The notes under the pieces were generated by a model, which saw only the letters and a program-made list of their open reading frames with translations, ran no database searches and was not told the DNA's origin. From Nocardioides phosphati (GTDB taxonomy: Bacteria > Actinomycetota > Actinomycetes > Propionibacteriales > Nocardioidaceae), in contig NZ_BMNI01000005.1 of assembly GCF_014646375.1 (NCBI RefSeq), forward strand, positions 1 to 64,000: a DNA stretch of 64,000 nucleotides. The letters are read 5' to 3'. The position numbers were made by a program, and so were the translations under genes. Positions 41,629 through 50,604 of the stretch are shown piece by piece (the first letter of the stretch is position 1; each line of letters opens with the position of its first letter).

Positions 41629-43103
41629 AGCGACTTCCCTCCGATCCACTGGAGCCAGCCGCGCGCGGACCGCAGCGGACTGAGGCGTTCGCCGAAGCCG
41701 GCGGTGGCCAGCGTGTCGGCGATGGACAGCGCCGCCTGCTGCAGCCCGGTGAACGAGTCGACCGGGCCGTAGTGGCCGCCGCGTGCCGTGCGGCCGGAGG
41801 CGAACATCCGTCCGTCGCCGCTGTCGCCACCCTCGACGGTCCAGTCGGGAGTCGTCCGCAGGCCGCCCAGGCGGTTGGTGGCGACCGGGCTGAACGCGAG
41901 CAGGTCCGCGACGAGCGCGTGCTGCCCGGCGTCGGTCTCGAGGCCCGTCGCGTCGAAGACATGGTCGGCGGCGATCGTCATCCGCTCGCCGTTCTGCAGC
42001 AGCACGCGGGTGGCGATCTGGGCCCCGTCGTCGGCGAAGGACTCGACCTCGCCGACCACGGCGTCGTACCACCCGGCGGCGCGGGCGCCGTCGAGGAGCT
42101 CGTCGACCGCCTTGCGGCGGGGCGTGGTCGGGGCGCCGAGGCGCTCGAAGGCGTCCAGCCGCTCCTCCTCTGCGGCCCGCCGCAGCTCGTCGCGCAGCGC
42201 GCCCGTGTAGGCGGCACGCGGGAAGTCGAGGGCCTGGTGACGGAAGCCGAGGCGCTGGTCGTGGCCGGTCGACCCGTCGGGCCAGCTCCGCACCACGTGC
42301 CAGATGTGCAGGTCACGGCCGTGCCGGATCCGCCCCGCGGCGAGCTGCTCGAGGAGCTGCACCGCGGCGGGTCCTGCGCCGCGGACGACCACGTTCGCGC
42401 CGCGGTTCGCGAGCTGGCGCAGGACGGCCGCGTTGTCGTCGTACGCAGAGGTGAGGCGGGTGCTGCCGGGGAAGGCCTCGCGGTACGCCGCGACCTCCGG
42501 CGTGGTGCGCGGCCCGGGCGCGCCGAGTGCGAGGTGGACGTGGTCGCAGCGGATCGCGACCATGCCGCCCTTCTTGCGGCAGATGACGAAGTAGCCGCCC
42601 GCGTCGCGCTTGAAGAGGTAGTCGGCGGGGATGCCGCTGGTCATGAGGGGCCAGCCGATGCGACGGGCCTCCTTGTCGAGCGCGGCGCGGACGGTCGCGA
42701 CGGTCGGGCTGGAGCCCTCGCCGGCGACCCCCTGGAGGAGCTGGCGGGTGAGGGGCCGGAGACTGCGCGTACGCCGCGCCTCGCCGCCGGCGTACCCGGG
42801 GAAGCCCCACAGGTTGTCGATGCGGGCCGTGGCGTCGCTCCGCAGGCGGCTGTCGTCGGTCATGCCGAGCGCCGTGCAGCGGGCCTGGAACGCCGCGCCG
42901 GGGGAGGTGTGGGCGCCCAGGACCGCGATCTCCTCCGCCGGTACGCCGGCGACCCGGAGGCGGTCCACGAGGGCGAAGGAGCCGAGGCCGCCGCCGATCG
43001 TGGCGAGGCCGACGCGGGTCACCGGGATCCGGGCCGCGTCGAGCTGCTCGTCGCTGACCAGGCGCTCGGGGGCGTCGGCGGCCTGTTCAGGAATGGTCGT
43101 CAT
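41625..43103 (-). CDS. FAD/NAD(P)-binding oxidoreductase
   Basis: The 492-residue flavoprotein has an N-terminal FAD-binding fingerprint (VGLATIGGGLGSFALVDRLRVAG, about 31-53) and a second Rossmann motif (NVVVRGAGPAAVQLLEQL). DATGLETD late in the sequence resembles the ATG motif of flavin oxidoreductases. There is no signal peptide, so it is cytosolic. It resembles lysine/ornithine N-oxygenase-like flavoproteins only loosely. Wedged between surface-protein and sortase genes, with coupled translation to the membrane pseudo-sortase, its role there is unclear. A strong hairpin lies upstream. Confidence 0.75.
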   Translation of the reverse strand: MTTIPEQAADAPERLVSDEQLDAARIPVTRVGLATIGGGLGSFALVDRLRVAGVPAEEIAVLGAHTSPGAAFQARCTALGMTDDSRLRSDATARIDNLWGFPGYAGGEARRTRSLRPLTRQLLQGVAGEGSSPTVATVRAALDKEARRIGWPLMTSGIPADYLFKRDAGGYFVICRKKGGMVAIRCDHVHLALGAPGPRTTPEVAAYREAFPGSTRLTSAYDDNAAVLRQLANRGANVVVRGAGPAAVQLLEQLAAGRIRHGRDLHIWHVVRSWPDGSTGHDQRLGFRHQALDFPRAAYTGALRDELRRAAEEERLDAFERLGAPTTPRRKAVDELLDGARAAGWYDAVVGEVESFADDGAQIATRVLLQNGERMTIAADHVFDATGLETDAGQHALVADLLAFSPVATNRLGGLRTTPDWTVEGGDSGDGRMFASGRTARGGHYGPVDSFTGLQQAALSIADTLATAGFGERLSPLRSARGWLQWIGGKSL

Positions 43104-43144
43104 GAGGACCTCTCAAGGGACGGTTCAGGTCGAACGTCGGGGGT

Positions 43145-43185
43145 GCTGACGGGGCGCGGCGCGGGAGGCGCCGCACCCCGTCAGC
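43145..43185 (-). terminator. strong hairpin between the surface-protein and FAD-protein genes
   Basis: GCTGACGGGGCGCGGCGC (43145-43162) pairs with 43168-43185 at 17 of 18 positions, with a 5-nt loop. It lies just past the stop of the 970-aa protein and 42 bp before the FAD-protein start. It probably limits read-through from the secreted-protein genes into the enzyme genes. Confidence 0.7.
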
Positions 43186-43199
43186 GGGGTGCTCGTGCG

Positions 43200-46112
43200 T
43201 CAGCGCGAGCGGGAGGTGCGGACGCGCGGGGCCGCGACGGCCCCGACGCCTGCGAGGAGGAGCAGCCAGGCGTACACGTCGTGCTCGCCGTCCTGCTTCT
43301 CTTGCGTGGCCTGCACGCGCGCCATCCCGCCGCCGCCGGTCCCGACGCCACCGAGAGGCATCGGGAACGCGCCGGCGGACGGGTCGACGATCTGCTGCAG
43401 ACCGGTCGGTGCCGGGACGCCCCCGAGGATGACGTGGCTGGCTGCCACCCCTGCCCCGGTCGACATGCCCGTGTGGGTGCCGACGGGGACGGGAGCGTGG
43501 GCCACCGTCTCCGGCTCGACGCCGGAGGCGGGCGGCACCATCGTCATCCCGGCCAGGTAGAGGCTGCGGTGGGCGACGGTCGGCTGACCGTCGGCCGTCA
43601 CGGCCGAGACCTCGACCGGCGTCGTCTGCGAGCCCACGACCGGAACGATCCGGCCGGAGCACGTGGCCGTCTCGCCGGGCGCCAGCTCGGTGTCCGAGCA
43701 GGTCATGACGGTGTCGCCAGCGGTGGCGGTCAGGTCGCTGATCGCCTGGTCGCTGGTGTTGCTGACCGTCATCTCGACCTCAGCCGGCCTGTGCGCCTCC
43801 GCCTTGGCAGCACCGGGCGCGTCAGCGGACTGGCCGTTGACGGTCGCGGCGCTGACCGCCAGGGCGTGCTCCGCGTCGGTCGAGCCGGTGCCGTCGGTCG
43901 GCGTGGAGCCGCCCGTCGTACCGTCCGTCGGCGTGGAGCCGGCGCCACCGGTGGTGCCGCCGGTGGTGCCGCCGGTCGGGGTCGAGCCCGTGCCGGAGGT
44001 GCCCGTGTCGCTGGTGACCTGCGAGACCGTGCCGTCGGGGTTCACCTGGTAGGTGGTCCCGCCGAACGTGATGGTGAAGCTGCCGTTGGTGCCCTGGGTG
44101 ACCTGCGGTGCGTTGGTCACGGTGCTGCCGGACGGGCTGGTGACGGTGCCGTCAGGCTGGATCACGTACGTCGTACCGTTGTACGTGACCGTGGAGGAGC
44201 CATTGCTGCCGGGCGTGACCGTCGGGAGGCTGGAGCCGCCCGTCGGCGTACCGGACGTGCCGCCCGTCGGCGTGCTGCCACCGGTGGTCTGCTTCACGAC
44301 GGTGCCGTCGGGCTTCACCTGGTAGGTGGTGCCGTTGAACACGATGGTGAAGGAGCCGTTGGTGCCCTGGGTGACCTGCGGTGCGTTGGTCATCGGGGCG
44401 CCGGAGGTGTCGGTGACCGTCCCGTTGGGCTGGACCGTGTAGGTCGTGCCGTTGAAGACGACCGTGGAGGACCCGTTGCTGCCCGGGGTGACCGTCGGGA
44501 GGCTGGAGCCGCCCGTCGGGGTGGTCGAGCCGCCCGTCGGCGTACCGGACGTGCCACCGGTCGGGGTGGTCGACCCGCCCGCCGGCGTGCTGCCACCGGT
44601 GGTCTGCTTCACGACGGTGCCGTCCGGCGTCACCTGGTAGGTGGTGCCGTTGAACACGATGGTGAAGGAACCATCCGAGCTCTGCGTGGTGACCTGCGGT
44701 GCGTTGGTCACGGTGCGGCCGGCCGGGCTGGTGACGGTGCCGTTGGGCTGGATCACGTACGTCGTTCCCTTGAACGTGATCGTGTACGACCCGTTGCTGC
44801 CGGGGATCACCTGCGGAAGGTCGCTCCCGCCCGTCGGCGTGGTGCCGCCGCCGGTCGGGGTCGAGCCGGTGCCGCCGGTGGTACCGGTGACGTACGCGAT
44901 GCCGCCGGTGGTGGTGCGACCACCGTCGGGCGTCGTGCCGTACACCGTGATCGGCACGGCCTGGTCGCCGGGCTTCGGCTGGACCGGACCCGAGCACGAG
45001 GTGGACTCGGCCGGAGCCAGTTCGCCGTCCGCGCAGGTCAGCGGCCCGTCGGGGCTGCTGGCGGACAGGTTGCTCACCGTCTTGTCACCCGCGTTGTAGA
45101 CCGGGATCGAGGCGGTGGTCGGCTCGTACGCCGCGACCTGTGCGAGGCCGGGCGTGCCGGCCGTCGTGCCGCCCACCGTCGGGGTGCCCGACGTCAGGAG
45201 GCAGCTGCACTTCTCGTCCGGGGTGCCGCCGGCCGGGCTGCCGCCCGTGGTGCCGGTGGTGGTCCCGGTCGGGGTGCCCGACGTACCCGACGTACCCGAC
45301 GAGCCCGCGGCACCGGCGAGACCGGTGACGAAGAGCAGGCCGGACGTCGACACGTTGCGTCCGTCAGGCGTGGAGGCAGTCGCCTGGACGGGTGCGCTCT
45401 GGTCACCGGCGGTGGGCGCGTAGCTTCCACTGCACGTCGTGGAGGCGGAGACGGCGAGCGTCGTCGTCCCGCAGTCCATCGCCCCACCCGGTCCGGAGAC
45501 CGAGAGTCCCGTCACCGACAGGCTGCCGGTGTTGGTGACCGGTACGGCGACGCTGCTCGGCGTGCCGGCCGGAGCCTGGGCGGTGCCCGGGCTTCCAGCA
45601 GCGGCGCCGTTCATCGTCGGCGTACCCATGGTGAGGTTGCAGGAGCACGCCGCGGCCGACGACGAGGACGACACCGAGCTTGTCGTCGTCATCGTGGGAG
45701 CCGAGCCACCGGTCGACGAGGTCGCCGACCCGGAGGTGTCGTGCCCGGCGACCGGGGTGGTGCTGGTCGCGTGCGCGCTGGTGCCGGACGCCGCGCCGGC
45801 GTCCGTGGTGGCGTGCATCGTGGTGGCCGGCGCCGGCGCGGGCGCCGTCTTCGCCGTGGGCGTCGCGAGCGTCTGCACGGAGACCGTGGGGACGTCGTGC
45901 GTCGTGGTGGGGCCGGTCAGCGTGCCCAGGGGCGAGGTGAGGCCTCCGAGTGGCCCACCTCCGCCGAGCAGCTGCGTGACAGATCCGAGGATCGGCTGGT
46001 CCGGCGGAGGGGTGGTCCCCGCGTCCTCGGCATGGGCAGCGCCCACGCCGAGGGCGAGGAATCCTCCGACGAACAAGCCGGTCCCGACGGACCGCCTCAT
46101 CCAGGGGTTCAT
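43200..46112 (-). CDS. large repeat-rich secreted protein with C-terminal membrane helix (970 aa)
   Basis: A signal peptide (VGTGLFVGGFLALGVGAAHA) leads to three Ig-like domains of ~110 residues, each with a VPVTNTG/NAGD-type strand and TCSG (two start CSCNLT and CSCLLT, the third is near the C-terminus). Between the second and third lie six copies of a beta-hairpin unit (FNGTTYxVxPxGTV), joined by Gly-Gly-Ser-Thr-Pro linkers. The end is a membrane helix (VYAWLLLLAGVGAVAAP) and RVRTSRSR, like a sortase signal, but no LPxTG precedes it. Long DNA repeats mark the middle. It is 19 nt downstream of the next surface gene. Confidence 0.82.
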   Translation of the reverse strand: MNPWMRRSVGTGLFVGGFLALGVGAAHAEDAGTTPPPDQPILGSVTQLLGGGGPLGGLTSPLGTLTGPTTTHDVPTVSVQTLATPTAKTAPAPAPATTMHATTDAGAASGTSAHATSTTPVAGHDTSGSATSSTGGSAPTMTTTSSVSSSSSAAACSCNLTMGTPTMNGAAAGSPGTAQAPAGTPSSVAVPVTNTGSLSVTGLSVSGPGGAMDCGTTTLAVSASTTCSGSYAPTAGDQSAPVQATASTPDGRNVSTSGLLFVTGLAGAAGSSGTSGTSGTPTGTTTGTTGGSPAGGTPDEKCSCLLTSGTPTVGGTTAGTPGLAQVAAYEPTTASIPVYNAGDKTVSNLSASSPDGPLTCADGELAPAESTSCSGPVQPKPGDQAVPITVYGTTPDGGRTTTGGIAYVTGTTGGTGSTPTGGGTTPTGGSDLPQVIPGSNGSYTITFKGTTYVIQPNGTVTSPAGRTVTNAPQVTTQSSDGSFTIVFNGTTYQVTPDGTVVKQTTGGSTPAGGSTTPTGGTSGTPTGGSTTPTGGSSLPTVTPGSNGSSTVVFNGTTYTVQPNGTVTDTSGAPMTNAPQVTQGTNGSFTIVFNGTTYQVKPDGTVVKQTTGGSTPTGGTSGTPTGGSSLPTVTPGSNGSSTVTYNGTTYVIQPDGTVTSPSGSTVTNAPQVTQGTNGSFTITFGGTTYQVNPDGTVSQVTSDTGTSGTGSTPTGGTTGGTTGGAGSTPTDGTTGGSTPTDGTGSTDAEHALAVSAATVNGQSADAPGAAKAEAHRPAEVEMTVSNTSDQAISDLTATAGDTVMTCSDTELAPGETATCSGRIVPVVGSQTTPVEVSAVTADGQPTVAHRSLYLAGMTMVPPASGVEPETVAHAPVPVGTHTGMSTGAGVAASHVILGGVPAPTGLQQIVDPSAGAFPMPLGGVGTGGGGMARVQATQEKQDGEHDVYAWLLLLAGVGAVAAPRVRTSRSR
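44271..44685. repeat. 315-bp direct repeat pair in the surface-protein gene
   Basis: A block of about 100 bp (starting CGTGCTGCCACCGGTGGTC) at 44271 recurs nearly unchanged at 44586. The 315-bp offset equals 105 codons, so recombination between copies would delete or add a domain in frame. Confidence 0.75.
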
Positions 46113-46131
46113 CTCAATGACCTTTCGTCCG

Positions 46132-48921
46132 TCAGGCCTGTGAAGGGGCCGTCGTGGCGGCGCAGGTGCAGAGCGTGTACTCGAACCGCTCCTGCGCGGT
46201 GGTGACCTTGCCGGTTGGGTCGGTGCCGGTGAAGGTGACCGGGACGGTGTTGATGCCCGACTTGGGTGCGATCTGGATCGAGTACCAAGTGCTCTCGCCC
46301 GGCTGCAGGGTGGTCTTGCCGCCGGTCACCGGGCCCGTGGGCGAGGTGGCCGTGATGTTCTGCAGCGGTGCGTCACCGTGGTTGGTGACCTGGACGTCGA
46401 GCTTCGACACGTCCGTGGAGTGGAACGTGTAGCGGACGGCGTCGTTGGTGGGCTGGTCGTCGACCTCGAGGGCGCCGGTCGTGGCGATCTCGCCGTTCTG
46501 GACGTCACCCGTGTAGACCGCCGAGCAGGTCTTGCCCTGCTGCTGGCCGTTGGGGTTCGACCCGACGATGCCGAAGGAGAGCGCCTGGGTGCCCGGCTTC
46601 GCGGTCGTCGTGTAGGTGAGGGTCGTCGTCTGACCGGGAGCAAGCGGCAGGCGCGCGCCGGTCATGGTGCCGCCGTCGGACGCCTTGCCGACCAGGGTGG
46701 TCAGCGGTACGTCGCCGGTGTTGGTCACGGGAACCGTGAACGTGACCTGGTGGCCCGTCGGGATGGTCACGCCGGGGGCGTTGGGCGAGCTCTGGCCGTT
46801 GACCTTCGGTGCAGCGATCGTGAAGGCGACCGTGCCGTGGGGCGTTTCGCTCGGCGAGTTGCCACTTGTCGTGGGCGTGGTGCCGCCCGTGGGGGTGGTG
46901 GTGCCGCCCGTGGGGGTGGTGGTGCCGCCGGTCGGGGTGGTCGAGCCACCGAGGACACTGCCGACGGCCGGGAGCGCGCTGAGCGGCGACGATCCGCCGA
47001 GCAGGTCACCGACGACCGGGAGCCCCGACGCGGGAGACGTCGAGCCGGAGCCCGTCGTGCCGCCGGTGGTGGGCGTGGTGCCGCCGGTCGGGTTGGTCGA
47101 GCCACCGGTCGGGGTGGTCGAGCCACCGGTCGGGGTGGTGGTGCCGCCCGTGGGGTTGGTCGAACCACCGGTCGGGGTGGTGGACCCTCCGGTCGGGGTG
47201 GAGGACCCGCCCGTCGGGGTGGAGGACGAACCGCCCGGCAGGGCGCCGCCGAGGAGGTCACCGACGACCGGGAGACCGGCCAGGGGCGACTTCGAGGTGG
47301 GAGCCGACGTGCCGGCGGTCGGGGTGGTGGTGCCGCCCGTGGGGCTGGTCGAGTCACCGAGCAGGTCACCGATGACGGGCAGGCCCGCGAGCGGCGAGGT
47401 GGAGCTGGACGTACCGCCAGTGGTCGGGGTGCTGCCGGTGCCGCCGCTCGTCGGCGTCGAGGCCGAGCCACCCAGCAGGCCACCGAGGACCGGGATGCCG
47501 CCGAGAGGGGAGCTCGGCGCGGAACCGTCGGACTGGCCTCCCTTGAGGAGGTCGCTCACGACCGGCAGGTCGCCGGTGGGGAGCGAGCCCGTCAGGCCGC
47601 CGCTGGTCGGGGCGTCCTTGACCGGGTACTGCTTGCCGTCGACGGTGACGGAGCCGCCCTGGGCGGTGTAGACCATCCCTTCGTCGGTCGTGACCTTGCC
47701 GTTGCGGACGGGGTAGGTCTTGCCGTCGATCGTGACCGTCTGGGTCGTGCCGGCCTGCGGGACGAGCGGCCCGAGGAGCGAGCTGAAGCCCGGCATCCCC
47801 AGGGACTCGAGCGTCTTGATGTTGTCCGTGACCTGGAGAACCTCGAGGAGCTTCGTCGGGTCACCGCTCGCGAGCGGCTCGAACGCCGTCGTCCCCAGGG
47901 TGCGGAAGGCGTCGGCGTTGTTCGTGGCGAAGTTGAGGTACTCGTCCGGGGTGAACACCGTGTTGAAGCCGAGACGATCGGTGATCTCGTCGACGGCGAG
48001 GGTGTTGTAGAGGTAGTCCGGACCCAGGATCTTCTGCGGGTTCGGGACGTCCGGCACGACCCGCTTTGCGAAAGTCATCACCTTGTCGGGCGTGGGCAGT
48101 CGGTCCAGGTTGACCGCGCCGGTCTTGATGTCGACGGGGAGCCCCATCCCGCCGCAGCCGGTGAGCATCGTGGCGTAGTCGGTGCCGTGGCCCTCGACGT
48201 GCTTCGGGTTGAAGATCGGGATCCAGCCCAGCGGTCCGCCGTACAGGTCGACGATCGGCATCTGGGAGTTGCCGATCGAGCCGCTCGCGAGCGACAGGAT
48301 CAGGTTCTTGTACTCCGCGTCCGTGTGGTACGTCAGGAAGTGGGTGTTCGTCCCGATGACGGGGATGCCGTCCTCGTTCTTCCACATGTGCTCGAGGAAG
48401 AAGTCGCACGCGTCGCCACCCTGCGAGTGGGCCGTGTGCTCGGGCCGCGGGACCGAGGTCTGCACGCCGTCCTTGCCGGCGAGGAGGCCGCCGGAGAAGA
48501 TCTTCGGCGCGTTGGCGATGAACTTGCCCATGACGGGGAGGTTCGACCCCGGGAGCTCTCCTCCGCCGAGCCCCGAGAGCGGGGAGCTGGTCGAGCCCGT
48601 CGTGGTCGTCGTGCCGCCGCCGGAGGTCGCCGTGCCACCGGTGGACGTCGAGGTCGACGTCGTCGTGGTGGTCGACGTGGTCGACATGGTCGGCTGGCTG
48701 GTGGTGGTCGCCGTCATTCCGGTTGCGGCCGCCGTCGACGCGATGCCGAGGGTGGCGGCGAGGACGACGCCGGGGGCGATGAGGGAGCGCGCCGTACGGC
48801 GGGCCCGGGCGACCGAGAGGTCGTGGACGAAGAGGCGGGGATCGTCGTTCGTCGTGAGGGGGGTGGCCAGACCGATGGGCTGCCACTCCGAGATGCGCGA
48901 GGCGCGAGGCTGCTTGGACAT
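46132..48921 (-). CDS. large secreted protein with VNTR linkers (929 aa)
   Basis: After an unusually long N-terminal stretch of about 45 residues comes a signal segment (SLIAPGVVLAATLGIASTAAAT). A ~270-residue globular region follows (GKFIANAPKIFSGGLLAGKD, HMWKNEDGIPVIGTNTHFLT), which I do not recognise. Then come TVTIDGKTYPV-type hairpins, a long Gly/Ser/Thr/Pro linker with 21-bp repeats, and two Ig-like domains (TVPVTNTGDVPL, VQVTNHGDAPL). It ends CTCAATTAPSQA with no anchor. SD AGGAG is 8 nt before the ATG. It sits directly upstream of the 970-aa protein gene and shares its hairpin and Ig motifs. Confidence 0.8.
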   Translation of the reverse strand: MSKQPRASRISEWQPIGLATPLTTNDDPRLFVHDLSVARARRTARSLIAPGVVLAATLGIASTAAATGMTATTTSQPTMSTTSTTTTTSTSTSTGGTATSGGGTTTTTGSTSSPLSGLGGGELPGSNLPVMGKFIANAPKIFSGGLLAGKDGVQTSVPRPEHTAHSQGGDACDFFLEHMWKNEDGIPVIGTNTHFLTYHTDAEYKNLILSLASGSIGNSQMPIVDLYGGPLGWIPIFNPKHVEGHGTDYATMLTGCGGMGLPVDIKTGAVNLDRLPTPDKVMTFAKRVVPDVPNPQKILGPDYLYNTLAVDEITDRLGFNTVFTPDEYLNFATNNADAFRTLGTTAFEPLASGDPTKLLEVLQVTDNIKTLESLGMPGFSSLLGPLVPQAGTTQTVTIDGKTYPVRNGKVTTDEGMVYTAQGGSVTVDGKQYPVKDAPTSGGLTGSLPTGDLPVVSDLLKGGQSDGSAPSSPLGGIPVLGGLLGGSASTPTSGGTGSTPTTGGTSSSTSPLAGLPVIGDLLGDSTSPTGGTTTPTAGTSAPTSKSPLAGLPVVGDLLGGALPGGSSSTPTGGSSTPTGGSTTPTGGSTNPTGGTTTPTGGSTTPTGGSTNPTGGTTPTTGGTTGSGSTSPASGLPVVGDLLGGSSPLSALPAVGSVLGGSTTPTGGTTTPTGGTTTPTGGTTPTTSGNSPSETPHGTVAFTIAAPKVNGQSSPNAPGVTIPTGHQVTFTVPVTNTGDVPLTTLVGKASDGGTMTGARLPLAPGQTTTLTYTTTAKPGTQALSFGIVGSNPNGQQQGKTCSAVYTGDVQNGEIATTGALEVDDQPTNDAVRYTFHSTDVSKLDVQVTNHGDAPLQNITATSPTGPVTGGKTTLQPGESTWYSIQIAPKSGINTVPVTFTGTDPTGKVTTAQERFEYTLCTCAATTAPSQA
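46873..46950. repeat. 21-bp minisatellite, cluster 1
   Basis: Tandem units such as GTGCCGCCCGTGGGGGTGGT encode repeats of Gly-Gly-Thr-Thr-Thr-Pro-Thr. Three or more units are nearly identical. Confidence 0.75.
47060..47232. repeat. 21-bp minisatellite, cluster 2
   Basis: About eight tandem 21-bp units (for example GAGCCACCGGTCGGGGTGGT) encode Pro-Thr-Gly-Gly-Ser-Thr-Thr repeats. The period is a multiple of three, so length changes keep the frame. Confidence 0.75.
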
Positions 48922-49092
48922 GCGGGTTTCTCCTGATTCAGGGACGTTCGAAGGAATCGACTGCAGGTGTGTTGCGGGCACAGCTGTGTTCCTGCGAAGG
49001 CCGACGTCACGCGTCCGGGATGGGTGGTCGACCATCCGGCGTCCGCGCGGGGTGCCGGCTGCCGCGTCGCTCAGAGGACGCGGCGTCCTGGA

Positions 49093-50346
49093 TCAGTCAG
49101 GCGAGAAGGCCGGATCGTCTGCCGGGGTGCCCGGCATCGGCCCGGTGGGGCCCTCGATGGGCTCGGTGGTGGTGGCCGTGAACTCCGGCTCGGACTCGAC
49201 GCGCACCAGCGTCTGGTCCACCGCAGGGGTCGGGGCCGAGCCACCGCCGCCCGTGGTGGAGCCTGCGCCCGACACCGGGACCGGAGCAACGGTCGCGATG
49301 TCGGAGGCGGGCTGCGCCACGACGTGGGAAGAGCTGGCGGAGGCGTCCGGCGGCGGCACCGCAGGCCCGCCGTGGGCGTCGTCGGAGCAGACGCTCGCGG
49401 TGCCCCGGATCGCCCCGGCGGGGACATCGGTGACGGCCGGCGCGGCCGAGCCGGGCACGGCCGCGGGCAGGCCGGGCTGGAGAGCCGGGACGCCGCTGCT
49501 GCCCCCGGCACCCGGACCGCTCACGGCGATAGAGCCCGCCGGGCCGGTCACCGCGGCCAGGACCGGAGCGAGGGCCCGGGTCGTCCTGGCGACGGCTGCG
49601 TCGGCCGTGCGGCCCGCCAGCGTGGCGGTGGAGGTGAGGGTGTCGGTGGTGAGGTCGACCGCGTGGGCCACCGGGGCCAGGAGCTGGTGGAGGGGGTACG
49701 CCACCGGCAGCGGGGCGGCGAGGGTCACGGCAGCGTCGGCGGCGAGCTGGGTGGCCGCGTCGACCTGCTCGCCGGCGGCGGCGACGACCGGGGTCAGCGT
49801 CGCGCCGAACGACGGGACCTTCACGTCGAGCAGCTTCCCGCTGGACGCCGTGTCCTCGGCCGTGGCGCGCACGCTGTCCGTCAGGCCGCTGACGGCCTGG
49901 AGCCCTCCGACCGCCGGGGCGTACGCCGGCGCGGCGGCCGCCGCGCTCGTGGCCGCCTTCGCGACGGGGGTGGTGGCGCTGGCCGCCGCCTGCGTCACGG
50001 TCTCGACCGCGTGCGCGACGGGCTGCGCGACCGGCTCGGGCGCCGCGGTGGAGCGAGCGCCGGAGGTGAGGACCTGGGTGACGGGCTGGATCGGCAGCGC
50101 CTCGGCCACGGTGCCCAGGCTGGCCAGGCTCTGGCCGAGCAGCGGGATCGGTCCGGGGGCCGTCGGCGGGGTGTCGCTGCGGCCCTCGTCGGCGGGGGCC
50201 GCGTGGGCGGTGCCGCCGATCAGCAGCAGGGCGACCCAGGCCAGCCCGAGCAGCACGACGAGGCGCCAGCAGCCGCGGGACGTCGTCCACGCGCGCCGCT
50301 GGAGGCGCACCAGACCGCCGTCAGCGGTCGCAGTGGCTTCAGCCAT
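49093..50346 (-). CDS. Ala-rich secreted protein (417 aa)
   Basis: The N-terminus has a basic patch and a hydrophobic segment (LVVLLGLAWVALLLIGGTAHA) that fits a signal peptide cut after AHA. The mature protein is very rich in Ala, Val, Thr and Pro, with helical heptad-like stretches (VAQPVAHAVETVTQAAASAT, EQVDAATQLAADAAVTLAAP) and a Gly/Ser-Pro tail. It has one Cys. There is no sorting signal. SD GGGAGA lies 7 nt upstream. It is the first structural gene of the cluster, 171 bp before the 929-aa protein gene. Function unknown; a cell-wall-spanning or matrix protein is plausible. Confidence 0.7.
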   Translation of the reverse strand: MAEATATADGGLVRLQRRAWTTSRGCWRLVVLLGLAWVALLLIGGTAHAAPADEGRSDTPPTAPGPIPLLGQSLASLGTVAEALPIQPVTQVLTSGARSTAAPEPVAQPVAHAVETVTQAAASATTPVAKAATSAAAAAPAYAPAVGGLQAVSGLTDSVRATAEDTASSGKLLDVKVPSFGATLTPVVAAAGEQVDAATQLAADAAVTLAAPLPVAYPLHQLLAPVAHAVDLTTDTLTSTATLAGRTADAAVARTTRALAPVLAAVTGPAGSIAVSGPGAGGSSGVPALQPGLPAAVPGSAAPAVTDVPAGAIRGTASVCSDDAHGGPAVPPPDASASSSHVVAQPASDIATVAPVPVSGAGSTTGGGGSAPTPAVDQTLVRVESEPEFTATTTEPIEGPTGPMPGTPADDPAFSPD

Positions 50347-50604
50347 CGTCGAATCTCCCGAGAGTTGCGCGCCGGACGGCGCGGAGGGTCACATCAGTCG
50401 CCGCGAGGGCGGAGCTGCGGAACTCATGCAGCGTGCAGTTGTGCCGTGGCCTCGAGTGCTCGGAATGCGACAGCTGTCGCCACCTTCGGCCTTGGAAAGC
50501 AGGGATCTCGGAATTCCCTGACTCCAATGGCGTCATCCTGCACCCGGCTTCGATCAGGTGTCCAGCGTCATGCGAGAAAACTTTTTGCGACGGTGCGGCG
50601 ACCC

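Noticed and set aside
41772..46205. A 1477-codon plus-strand frame across the surface cluster
   Set aside because: It is antisense to the FAD protein, which has a clear fingerprint, and to the repeat protein, which has a signal peptide and periodic domains. Its product is a low-complexity Arg/Gly string.
46873..47232. CRISPR-like array, from regular short repeats
   Set aside because: The units are contiguous 21-bp coding repeats without spacers, in frame with the protein.
49624..50338. Reading the Ala-rich protein gene as noncoding low-complexity DNA
   Set aside because: It has a good ribosome site, a complete signal peptide with an AHA cleavage site, and lies in line with the cluster, so I kept it as a gene.
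43200..50346. LPxTG sorting signals in the secreted proteins of the sortase cluster
   Set aside because: I looked at each C-terminus. One has a helix and Arg tail but no LPxTG or obvious variant; the other two have neither.
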